From assembly GCA_017999435.1 (NCBI GenBank), contig JAGNLV010000007.1, positions 1 to 64,000 on the forward strand: a stretch of DNA of 64,000 bases, given 5' to 3'. Shown here one piece after another: positions 40,008-48,050 of this stretch (positions within the stretch are counted from its first letter, which is position 1; each line of letters begins with the position of its first letter). The position numbers and the translations under genes are program-made. Source of the DNA: Candidatus Zixiibacteriota bacterium. GTDB lineage: Bacteria > Zixibacteria > MSB-5A5 > GN15 > FEB-12. A model generated the notes under the pieces. It saw nothing but the letters and a program-made list of their open reading frames with translations, did no database searches and was not told the DNA's origin.

Positions 40008-41375
40008 TTACCTCGGCTCGCGAAAATATCCCATCACCCGGTCTGCCAGGTGTTCAGTCCTGTCCTTGCTTTCCGTTTCTACAATCAGGCGGAAAATCGG
40101 CTCAGTATTCGAGGTGCGGATCTGGACCCATCCGCCCGAGAAATCCACTCGCAATCCGTCCTGTCGATCGATGGCAAATTCCCCGAGCAGTCCCGGCGCC
40201 TCCCGCTCAAACCGGGCGAGCCGCGCAGAGAAGTCGGCGGGTACGGTCCCCTTGTCCTTTCTAGTATAATAGGTCGGAAGGGAATCGGCAAGACTTGAAA
40301 ACTCCACGTTTGCCTCGGCGAGACGGGACAGCACCAGGGCAGCCGCCATGAGGGCGTCCCGGCCGGCATGGAACGACGGCAAAATCACTCCCCCGTTCCC
40401 CTCGCCTCCGACCAGCGCCCGTTTCGCCCGCATGAGCTCGACGACATTCGCTTCGCCCACTTTCGCATAGTACACCGCTGCGCCCCGGTCGCGGGCGACC
40501 CGTTCGGTTACTTTCGAGGTTGACAAATTGATGACGACCGGGCCCTTTTTCCGGGTCAGGACCTGCTGAACCGAAAGAGCCAGAGTCAGTTCCTCGCCGA
40601 TCGGGCGTCCCCGCTCATCGACCAGCGCCAGCCGGTCAGCATCGGGGTCGCAAGCCATTCCTATGTCCGCCTTATGCTTACGGACCATAAGGCTGAGCTG
40701 CCGCAAATTCTTGGGAATCGGCTCCGGTTCATGGACAAAGTCGCCGTCCCCCTTGCAGTTAACCTCGACCACCCCGGCCCCCAGCTTTCGCAGCAGGGCG
40801 GGCAGTGCCGTCGAGCCTGCACCATTAATAGCGTCCACCACCACCCGGAACTTCCGGCGCCGAACCGCCGCCCGATTCACGAATGGTACCGCCAGAGTCT
40901 TCTGGATGTGCCAGTCGATCCAACCCTCCTGCCGGTCGATTGACCCCAGGCGGTCATACGGCCGGTAGCCGAAACGCCCCGACCGGAAAAGCTCGTCGAG
41001 TTCCCGGAACTGGGCCGGGGTGATGAACTCGCCGGTCCGGTTGAAAAACTTCAGCGCGTTCCACGGCGACGGGTTGTGGGAGGCGGTGATGCAGATGCCG
41101 CCGGCCGCTTTCGACTCCTTGACCGCGATCTCCACGGTCGGCGTCGGGACCACCCCGATCTCGATGACGTCGATCCCGACCGAGGCCAGGCCGGCGACCA
41201 CGGCGCGCATGAGCAATTCGCCCGAGGGCCGGCTATCGCGGCCGATTACCACCTTGCCGCGCGTGAGAAAGGTGCCGAAAGCCGCGCCGTACGACGCCGC
41301 GAGCACCGGATTGAGTCCGGAACCGACAATACCGCGGATCCCGGAGGTGGAGGTGATGAGAGTTTGCTCCGTCAT
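40008..41375 (-). CDS. glmM: phosphoglucosamine mutase (GlmM)
   Basis: This 455-residue protein of the alpha-D-phosphohexomutase family has ITASHNPSPWNALKFF holding the phospho-serine. The metal motif is CDPDADRLALVDE, the sugar loop GGEGNGGVI, and the C-terminal phosphate-binding segment RTSNTEPIFR. It converts glucosamine-6-phosphate to glucosamine-1-phosphate. Lying 6 nt upstream of glmS makes GlmM the natural reading, although phosphomannomutase or phosphoglucomutase activity cannot be excluded from sequence alone. Confidence 0.85.
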   Translation of the reverse strand: MTEQTLITSTSGIRGIVGSGLNPVLAASYGAAFGTFLTRGKVVIGRDSRPSGELLMRAVVAGLASVGIDVIEIGVVPTPTVEIAVKESKAAGGICITASHNPSPWNALKFFNRTGEFITPAQFRELDELFRSGRFGYRPYDRLGSIDRQEGWIDWHIQKTLAVPFVNRAAVRRRKFRVVVDAINGAGSTALPALLRKLGAGVVEVNCKGDGDFVHEPEPIPKNLRQLSLMVRKHKADIGMACDPDADRLALVDERGRPIGEELTLALSVQQVLTRKKGPVVINLSTSKVTERVARDRGAAVYYAKVGEANVVELMRAKRALVGGEGNGGVILPSFHAGRDALMAAALVLSRLAEANVEFSSLADSLPTYYTRKDKGTVPADFSARLARFEREAPGLLGEFAIDRQDGLRVDFSGGWVQIRTSNTEPIFRLIVETESKDRTEHLADRVMGYFREPR

Positions 41376-41502
41376 GACTCCTGCCGAAATTTGCTGTCGC
41401 GCACGTTCCTGTGAGAGGCCAATCTACAGCGCAACCACGGGCAACACAAGAACAGAACCGGGCGGCCGGATGTTCCTCGGCGGGTGGTCACGGACGTCCG
41501 CA

Positions 41503-42072
41503 TCAGTCGCTCAGCCAAGCCTTCACCTGTGCGGGATCCACCGGCATCCGGGCATCGGTTCGAATATGCCGGATTAACCGGTCGGGCCCGACCACCGCCA
41601 GCAGCGGGAACCCCTCGACGCCGTACCGCTGCATCGCCACAGCCCCGGTATCGGCGTAGGCCGGGAACGTCCAGCCGTAGCGCCGGTGAAAAGCCGGCAG
41701 GTGAGCCGCAGCGGTGGTGGGGCCGATGAGCAGCACCTGCGTGTCGGCCAGGATCTTCCGGTCAATGAGATCCTGAATCCTCCTGATCATTTGCTCGCAG
41801 GGCGGGCAGTCGAGGTAGGCGAAGACGATCACCGCGCCGTCGGAACCAATCGCCTGTCCGCTCGACAGCCCCCGGCCGGCGCTGTCGACCAGCGGGATCT
41901 CGGGGAAGGCCTCCCCGACCGCGAGGCTGAGCTTGGGCAGCAGGTCGCCCGGAGCGGGCTTTTCGACCACGCTGCGGGTCGCCGTGCCGATATAGATGCC
42001 GAAGAGCGAGGCGAGGCCGATGAGGCCGGCCGCGACCGGCAGGCGAAGCAGTCGGAGCGGGGAGGCGGGCAT
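41503..42072 (-). CDS. membrane-anchored thioredoxin-fold protein (TlpA/redoxin-like)
   Basis: This 189-residue protein reads from the ATG at 42072 with one N-terminal hydrophobic anchor (AAGLIGLASLFGIYIG). A redoxin-like domain follows with the active-site CPPC in FAYLDCPPCEQMIRRIQ. Later the segment VEGFPLLAVVGPD carries the cis-Pro loop (GFP). It probably acts in the periplasm in thiol-disulfide exchange. The ribosome site is weak. It lies 104 nt downstream of a secreted peptide with eight cysteines, which could be its substrate; that is inference. Confidence 0.75.
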   Translation of the reverse strand: MPASPLRLLRLPVAAGLIGLASLFGIYIGTATRSVVEKPAPGDLLPKLSLAVGEAFPEIPLVDSAGRGLSSGQAIGSDGAVIVFAYLDCPPCEQMIRRIQDLIDRKILADTQVLLIGPTTAAAHLPAFHRRYGWTFPAYADTGAVAMQRYGVEGFPLLAVVGPDRLIRHIRTDARMPVDPAQVKAWLSD

Positions 42073-42176
42073 GGTGGGCGAGCGCTTTCGGGATCGTTCC
42101 TGAGCGCGCCGCCGGCGGTCGCCCGCCGGCGGCGTTTCACAACCGCTAGATTCCGAGTGCGAAGGCGAACAGACGC

Positions 42177-42398
42177 CTAGCACTCATAGATCTGCGTACA
42201 CTGAATCTCTTCCGTCGGGAAGCAGAAGTACACGCCGTTGAACAGGCAGCACTTCATCGGATTGCCTTCACAGGTGCAGTAGTAGTAGCAGCTCGTGCCG
42301 CCACCGCCGCCGCCCTTCGCCGCAACCTGGCCGCTCGCGAAACCGAACACCATCGCCACCGCGAACACCAGCAGGGCCGTAACGAACAGCTTGCGCAT
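42177..42398 (-). CDS. small secreted cysteine-rich peptide
   Basis: This 73-residue peptide starts at 42398 behind GGAGGTGA. Residues 1-27 are a signal peptide (MRKLFVTALLVFAVAMVFGF...), with probable cleavage near QVAA. The mature part has a run of six glycines (29-34) and eight cysteines at 37, 41, 43, 50, 51, 59, 67 and 73, giving four possible disulfides. I know no matching family. It is encoded between a dockerin-containing Cys-rich protein and a thioredoxin-fold gene, all on one strand. It could be a structural, signalling or toxic peptide. Confidence 0.7.
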   Translation of the reverse strand: MRKLFVTALLVFAVAMVFGFASGQVAAKGGGGGGTSCYYYCTCEGNPMKCCLFNGVYFCFPTEEIQCTQIYEC

Positions 42399-42489
42399 TG
42401 ATTCACCTCCTTCCTTGGACTGTTGTGCGCCTCCAAGAAAGAAGGAGTCTGTGGGTCCGTCAAGCACTTTTTTGCGCGCCGGCCGCGGA

Positions 42490-43470
42490 TCACTCGGCCG
42501 ACCGGCCGGGTATGGTCACGGTGTCGGTTCCGATCGCAGCGCACAGCACCGGATAGGTGCACACCCCGATGAGCGTGACCGCGTAGTCGCCCGGCTCGAG
42601 ATCGTTGACCACGGTGAGCAGATTGTACGTGCACAGGCAGTCGCAGGCGGAGAGCGTGTCCCACTCAATCACGGTGATCGCGCCCCCGTTGACGAAGACG
42701 TCGGTGAGGAAAGCGGGGCAGCAGTTGGCCTGCGCGTTCAAGTGCCGGACGCGCAGATCCTTGCCGACCACCTCCAGCGACATCGTCTCCGGCCCGCCGA
42801 TCACGAGCGTGTCCGCGCCGACCGTATCCCCTTCCAGGCCGACCAGCGTGACCGCATACTCGCCCGGCTCGGCGGCCGCGAAGCCGGGGAGGATCGCCTC
42901 GAGGTTGAAGTAGCACATGCACGGGCAGGGGAAGAAAGAGGTGTCGGCCTCCTGGACCGTGACCGAGCGGCCGTCGATCTCAAACGTCGCCGCATACCCC
43001 AGACAGCACTGGTAGTATGCATTGACATGGTGGACGTGGAGATCCCTCCCGACCAGCTCGACAAACATGTACTCCGCGGAGTCGTCGGGAGCCACGGTCA
43101 GACACCCCGAGGAACGGACCGCGGGATTCGGCTGGCCGCCGGCCGTCGACGTCCAGGCTTCGACGCAGCCGTCGCCCATCGCCGGGGTGAACGTGGCCGG
43201 GCACTCGAGGGCGGGGCCGCCCCGGAACAGGTAGGACACCAACCAGGTGAGGTCGGCCACGGTGACGCCGTAGTCCCCGTTGACGTCGGCCGGACGGAAA
43301 TACGGCTGCTCGGGAATTCCCCGGAAGAGGTAGTTGACGGCACCGGTGACGTCCGCGACGCTCACGGAGCCGTCGCCGTTCACGTCCCCGCACACGTCCC
43401 CTGATGATACCGCCGCGAGCGGGCAGACGGCCAGCGCCGCGACCCAGACGAAAAGTGATGCGCGATGCAT
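42490..43470 (-). CDS. secreted dockerin-repeat protein with duplicated Cys-rich domain
   Basis: This 326-residue protein starts at 43470 after GAGGTT, with a signal peptide (MHRASLFVWVAALAVCPLAAV). Unlike its relatives it carries its two dockerin repeats near the N-terminus (GDVNGDGSVSVADVTGAVNY... and ADVNGDYGVTVADLTWLVSY...). Two copies of an 80-residue domain follow with the pattern CC...CxCxC (QCCLGY...CPCMCYFNL, then NCCPAFL...CDCLCTYNL), about 90 residues apart. Each ends in GEYAVTL/GDYAVTL. It is probably exported; the role of the Cys domains is unknown. Confidence 0.75.
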   Translation of the reverse strand: MHRASLFVWVAALAVCPLAAVSSGDVCGDVNGDGSVSVADVTGAVNYLFRGIPEQPYFRPADVNGDYGVTVADLTWLVSYLFRGGPALECPATFTPAMGDGCVEAWTSTAGGQPNPAVRSSGCLTVAPDDSAEYMFVELVGRDLHVHHVNAYYQCCLGYAATFEIDGRSVTVQEADTSFFPCPCMCYFNLEAILPGFAAAEPGEYAVTLVGLEGDTVGADTLVIGGPETMSLEVVGKDLRVRHLNAQANCCPAFLTDVFVNGGAITVIEWDTLSACDCLCTYNLLTVVNDLEPGDYAVTLIGVCTYPVLCAAIGTDTVTIPGRSAE

Positions 43471-43607
43471 ATCAACCTCGCTCAAGTAGGGGTCGAAAGA
43501 GCGTTCCGAATGGTCGAAGGAGTCCGGGCATGAAGCGAGAATAATATACGCGCCGCCCCACATTTGAGCAAACACTCATCTGCCGCGGCGTGGGCGGGAC
43601 ACGATAA

Positions 43608-44411
43608 CTATCTGCCCGACAGGACCTTGAGCATCGATGCGTGGAGCCGCGGGTTGGCCGCGAGGATGGACCGGTCGGTGATTGCGAACGGCCGGCCGTC
43701 GGTCCGGGTCACCTTCCCCCCCGCCTCTTCGATGAAGAGCACGGCGGCGGCGGTGTCCCACGGGTGCAGATCGAGTTCCCAGAATCCGTCGATCCGTCCG
43801 GCCGCCAGCCAGCAGAGGTCGATCGCCGCCGATCCGGGCCGCCGCACTCCCTGGGCGCGCTTCACCATGCGCGCGAAGTAGCCGAGGTTGTTGCGCCGGG
43901 CGGTGGCCACGTTGTAGCCGAACCCGGTCGCCAAAAGGGCGCGCTGCAGGTCGATCTCGCGGGCCACCCGAAGGCGGGTGCGGTTGCAGTACGCCCCCTG
44001 CCCGCGCGCCCCCCGGAACATCTCGTCCCGTTCGGGATCGTACACCGCGCCGGCGGCCGGGAGCCCCCGGAACTGCAGCGCGATCGAGACGCAGTAGATC
44101 GGGAAACCGTGGGCGTAGTTGACGGTGCCGTCGAGCGGATCGACCACCCACTGGAACTCGGCGGCGGCGCCTGTCCCGGATCCCTCTTCGGCCAGGAGCG
44201 CGTGTCCCGGGAACGCGCGGCGGAGGCGCGCGGTGATGAGACGTTCGGATTTGACATCCGCCTCGGTGACCGGGTCGATGCGGCCCTTGTAGCGGACGCG
44301 GTGGGCGGCGTGGAAGCGCTTCTTGAGCAGCTCCCCGGCGAGGCGCGCGGTGTCTTCGGCAAAGCGCTGAAAACGGCTCAGGTCGCGGGCCGACAGTTCC
44401 ATGGTCCTCAC
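43608..44411 (-). CDS. inositol monophosphatase family protein
   Basis: This 267-residue protein has the metal-binding motifs of the family: DPVTEADVKSERLI, then LLAEEGSG and WVVDPLDGTVNYAHGFP, and near the end ELDLHPWDTAAAVLFIEEAGG. Members hydrolyse inositol-1-phosphate, fructose-1,6-bisphosphate or 3'-phosphoadenosine phosphates with Mg2+; which one cannot be told here. The GTG at 44411 overlaps the stop of the upstream ABC gene (GTGA), so translation is coupled. An ATG at 44402 is the alternative. Confidence 0.9.
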   Translation of the reverse strand: MRTMELSARDLSRFQRFAEDTARLAGELLKKRFHAAHRVRYKGRIDPVTEADVKSERLITARLRRAFPGHALLAEEGSGTGAAAEFQWVVDPLDGTVNYAHGFPIYCVSIALQFRGLPAAGAVYDPERDEMFRGARGQGAYCNRTRLRVAREIDLQRALLATGFGYNVATARRNNLGYFARMVKRAQGVRRPGSAAIDLCWLAAGRIDGFWELDLHPWDTAAAVLFIEEAGGKVTRTDGRPFAITDRSILAANPRLHASMLKVLSGR

Positions 44412-46222
44412 TTGGCGGCCGCCTGCCGGTTGACCGGCGCCGCGGCGGTTCTCCGGTACTGCATCTCGTACAAGGTACGATAGATCCCCCCCCGGCTCAA
44501 GAGCTCTTCATGCCGCCCCATCTCGCGCAGGCGGCCGTGGTGGAGCACCAGAATCTTGTCGGCCTTCTCGATAGTCGAGAGCCGGTGGGCGATGACAATC
44601 GAGGTCCGCCCGGCGAGCAGCTCCTCGAGCGCCTGCTGGATGAGGTGCTCCGTCTCGGTGTCCACCGAACTGGTGGCCTCGTCCAGGATGAGGATCCCCG
44701 GATCGAACGCCAGCGCCCGGGCGAACGACAGCAGCTGCTTCTGCCCGGTCGAAAGCGTCGCCCCCCGCTCCTTCACCTCGGTGCGGATTCCGTCGGGAAG
44801 GTGCTTCAAAAAGCGGTCGAATCCGACGCGCGAGAGCGCCTGGCGGACCTGTTCGTCGCCGATGCCCTCGTTGCGCAGCCGGACGTTGCCGGCATAGTCG
44901 CCGGAGAAGAGGAACACGTCCTGCAGCACCAGCCCGAGGTGCGAGCGCAGCTCTCTGAGGGCGAGATCGCGGATCTCGACGCCGTCGAGCCGAATCGATC
45001 CCTTCTGATAGTCGTAGAAGCGGAAGAGCACGTTCACGAGCGAAGTTTTGCCGGCCCCGGTGGCCCCGACCACCGCCACCCGCTCGCCCGGCTCGACCGA
45101 GAACGTGAGGTCGCGAAGCACCCAGTCTTCGTCCTCGTAAGCGAACCAGAGGTTCTCGACCTCGATGCGCCCGCGGAAGGCGGCGATCGCCCGCGGCCGC
45201 GGCGGGTCGGAAATCTCCGGCGCCGTGTCCAGGAGTCTGAAAATGCGCTCCGACGACGCCATCGACGACTGCAGCACGTTGTACTTTTCCGAGAGATCGC
45301 GGATCGGCTGGTAGAACCGCTCGACCAGCCAGATGAAGGCGGTGAGTTCGCCGAACGTCATGGCGCCGCCGATGATCCGCACGCCCCCGAAGTAGAGGAC
45401 GAGCGCGAGCGACACGGCGCCGATGATCTCGACCGCCGGGTAGAACAGCGCGTAGTAGATCACCGAGCGCAGGTGCGCACCCTGGAGGTCGAGGTTGATG
45501 GCGCCGAACTCGCGGTAGGCGCGTTCTTCCTGCGTGAACAACTGCACGACCGCCATGCCGGTCACGTGCTCCTGGACGAAGGCGTTGATGCGCGCGAGTT
45601 TCAGGCGCACCTGGCGGTAGGCCTCGCGCGCCCGCGCCCGGAACACAAAGGTCGCCCCCACCAGCACCGGCACCACGAGGAAGGTGATCAGCGCGAGCTG
45701 CCAGTTGAGGTAGAGCATGTAGACGACGATGAGGAGGATCATAAAGAGGTCGCCGATCACCGCCACCACCGCCGTGCCGAACAGCTCGTTGAGCGTGTTG
45801 ACGTCGTTGGTGACCCGCGTCACCAGCCGCCCCACCGGGTTGCGGTCGAAATAGCGCAGGTGCAGGCGCTGGAGGTGCTCGAACACCTGCATCCGCAGGT
45901 CGTGCTGCACCTTCTGCCCCAGCCGCACGGTCGTCATGATCTGCCCCCAGGAGAAAAACAAAATCCCGCAGACGGCGGCGAGATAGACCAGCGCGACCGC
46001 GTGGAACCCATCCGCCCGGCCGGCCTTGATGTAGCTGTCGATCCCCCACTTGGTGATGGAGGCCAGCGAAATCTGCGCGGCCGCGGCCAGGAGGATGAAC
46101 AGGATGGCGCCGGCCGTGAGCTCGCGGTAGGGCCGCATGTAGGTCAGGAGGCGGCGCATGAGGCGCGCGTCGTACGCCTTCCCGAGCGCCTCTTCCTCGT
46201 GGTAGTCCCGGGCGCCGCTCAC
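44408..46222 (-). CDS. ABC exporter half-transporter, consensus Walker B subunit
   Basis: This 604-residue protein has six membrane helices (residues about 20-330), then a nucleotide-binding domain. Walker A is VGATGAGKTSLVN, Walker B GILILDEATSSVD with the catalytic Glu, and the H-loop IVIAHRLST. The signature is altered to LSTGQKQLLSFA (usually LSGGQ). The GTG at 46222 overlaps the partner gene's stop. Together with the next subunit it should form a heterodimer of the TM287/288 or BmrCD type, exporting a drug or lipid. The substrate is unknown. Confidence 0.9.
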   Translation of the reverse strand: MSGARDYHEEEALGKAYDARLMRRLLTYMRPYRELTAGAILFILLAAAAQISLASITKWGIDSYIKAGRADGFHAVALVYLAAVCGILFFSWGQIMTTVRLGQKVQHDLRMQVFEHLQRLHLRYFDRNPVGRLVTRVTNDVNTLNELFGTAVVAVIGDLFMILLIVVYMLYLNWQLALITFLVVPVLVGATFVFRARAREAYRQVRLKLARINAFVQEHVTGMAVVQLFTQEERAYREFGAINLDLQGAHLRSVIYYALFYPAVEIIGAVSLALVLYFGGVRIIGGAMTFGELTAFIWLVERFYQPIRDLSEKYNVLQSSMASSERIFRLLDTAPEISDPPRPRAIAAFRGRIEVENLWFAYEDEDWVLRDLTFSVEPGERVAVVGATGAGKTSLVNVLFRFYDYQKGSIRLDGVEIRDLALRELRSHLGLVLQDVFLFSGDYAGNVRLRNEGIGDEQVRQALSRVGFDRFLKHLPDGIRTEVKERGATLSTGQKQLLSFARALAFDPGILILDEATSSVDTETEHLIQQALEELLAGRTSIVIAHRLSTIEKADKILVLHHGRLREMGRHEELLSRGGIYRTLYEMQYRRTAAAPVNRQAAAK

Positions 46223-47988
46223 AGCGCCTCCAGTTCTTTTTCCAGCAGCTGCGACCTGTAGAGCTGGGCATAGAAGCCGTTGCGCGCCATGAGCGCCTCG
46301 TGGTCGCCGCGCTCAATGATCCGGCCGTCGTCGAAACACACAATTTGGTCCGCATCCTTGACCGACGACACCCGGTGCGAGATCACGATCGCCGTCCGCG
46401 CCGTCAGTACCTCCTTGATGCGCTGACTGATCTCGTGCTCGGTCTCGGTGTCGACCGCGCTGGTCGCGTCGTCGAGGATGATGATCCGGGGATCGACCAC
46501 GATCGCGCGGGCGATGGCGGTGCGCTGCTTCTGGCCCCCGGAGAGCGTGATGCCGCGCTCGCCCACCATCGTCTCGTACCCCTGGGGGAATTCGGCGACA
46601 TCCTTGTCGAGGGCGGCGATCCGGGCGGCCTGCTGCACCGCGGCCAGGCCGGCCTCGGGACGGCCGAACCGGATGTTCGCCGCGATGGAGTCGGAAAACA
46701 GGAACGGCTCCTGGGTGGCGAAACCGATTTGCCGCCGCAGCTCGCGCAGCGGCCAGTCGTTCACGTCGACGCCGTCGATGAAGAGCATGCCACGCTCGAC
46801 CGGGTGGAGGCGGGCGATGAGATTCACCAACGTCGTCTTGCCCGAACCGGTGAGGCCGAGGAGCCCGACTGTCTGCCCCGGTTCAATCATCAGATTGACC
46901 CCGTCGAGCACCGGCCGGCCGTTGTAGCTGAAACGCAGGTTGCGGCACTCGATGCGCCCCGCCATCGGCCCGGCCGCGGCCCGACCCCCGCCCTCCGGGA
47001 CCTCGGGCTCCGTGTGGAGCAGCCGGTTGACCCGGGCCAGCGAGGCCAACCCCCGCTGGTAGAGCGAGACGACCCAGCCGATGGCGATCACGGGCCAGGT
47101 CATAAGCGCCAGGTAGCCGAAAAAGGTGATGACGGTGCCGAGCGTTTCGGTCCCGTTGATCACTCTCAGGCCCCCCATGTAGAAAACCGTGAGGTAGGAG
47201 AGGGCGGCGATGAGGCGCATGAGGGGGGCGAAAATCCCCTGCACTTTGGCGAGGCTGATGTTCAGGCCGATGTAGGTTTCGGAGACGGCGCGGAAGTTCT
47301 CGATCTCGCGCTCCTCCTGGCCGTACGCCTTGACTACCCGCATGCCGGCGAGATTCTCCTGCGCCGCCGCCGTGAGCACGCCGAAGTGGTCCTGGATTTT
47401 CGCGTTGCGCTTGTGGATGACCGAGCCGATCCGGTGCACGCCGAAGGGCAGCACGAGCAGCGGCAGCAGCGCCCACAGGGTGAGCGAGGGGGAGATGGTG
47501 AGCATCATGACCAGCCCGATGAGCAGGCTCACGGCCGCGTCGGCCGTGTACATCACCCCCGGACCGGCCATCATCCGGATCGCCTCCAGGTCGTTCGTCA
47601 TCGCCGCCATTACATCCCCGGTCCGCGTGCCGTGATAGTACGAGGGGGTCAGGCGGAGTAGGTGGGAGAACATCTCGCCGCGCAGGTCGGTCTCGATGTA
47701 GCGCGAGGCCCAGATGACAGTGCGGCGCATGAGGAACATGAAGACCCCCGACGCGGCCGTCAGCCCGACCAAAATGAGCACCCGCCGCCCGGCGTAGCCC
47801 GCGCCCCGGCCCTGCTCGAGCCCGTCGATGATCTGCCCCACCAGCCGCGGCGTGTACATCATCAGGCCGGAGGACAATACGGTCACCGCTAAACCGGCGA
47901 GGAAATACCAGCGGTACGTGCGGAAGTATTTCGTGACGGTGGCGAGCTGCCGGGGCGGGGTGTTCGCTTGTGTTGCCGTCGTGTTCAT
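46219..47988 (-). CDS. ABC exporter half-transporter, degenerate Walker B subunit
   Basis: This 589-residue protein has six membrane helices, then Walker A LGLTGSGKTTLVN, the normal signature LSGGQKQRTAIA, and Walker B RIIILDDATSAVD. Asp stands there in place of the catalytic Glu. Its partner has the changed signature, so one of the two ATP sites is predicted to be non-hydrolytic, the usual state in heterodimeric exporters. The start at 47988 is an ATG; the stop overlaps the partner start by 4 nt. Operon: this gene, its partner, then the inositol-phosphatase-like gene. Confidence 0.9.
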   Translation of the reverse strand: MNTTATQANTPPRQLATVTKYFRTYRWYFLAGLAVTVLSSGLMMYTPRLVGQIIDGLEQGRGAGYAGRRVLILVGLTAASGVFMFLMRRTVIWASRYIETDLRGEMFSHLLRLTPSYYHGTRTGDVMAAMTNDLEAIRMMAGPGVMYTADAAVSLLIGLVMMLTISPSLTLWALLPLLVLPFGVHRIGSVIHKRNAKIQDHFGVLTAAAQENLAGMRVVKAYGQEEREIENFRAVSETYIGLNISLAKVQGIFAPLMRLIAALSYLTVFYMGGLRVINGTETLGTVITFFGYLALMTWPVIAIGWVVSLYQRGLASLARVNRLLHTEPEVPEGGGRAAAGPMAGRIECRNLRFSYNGRPVLDGVNLMIEPGQTVGLLGLTGSGKTTLVNLIARLHPVERGMLFIDGVDVNDWPLRELRRQIGFATQEPFLFSDSIAANIRFGRPEAGLAAVQQAARIAALDKDVAEFPQGYETMVGERGITLSGGQKQRTAIARAIVVDPRIIILDDATSAVDTETEHEISQRIKEVLTARTAIVISHRVSSVKDADQIVCFDDGRIIERGDHEALMARNGFYAQLYRSQLLEKELEAL

Positions 47989-48050
47989 TCCCTACCAATG
48001 CCGGAACTGCCGACCGTCGGCAGCCGAACCTCTTATAACACCGGCCGGAG

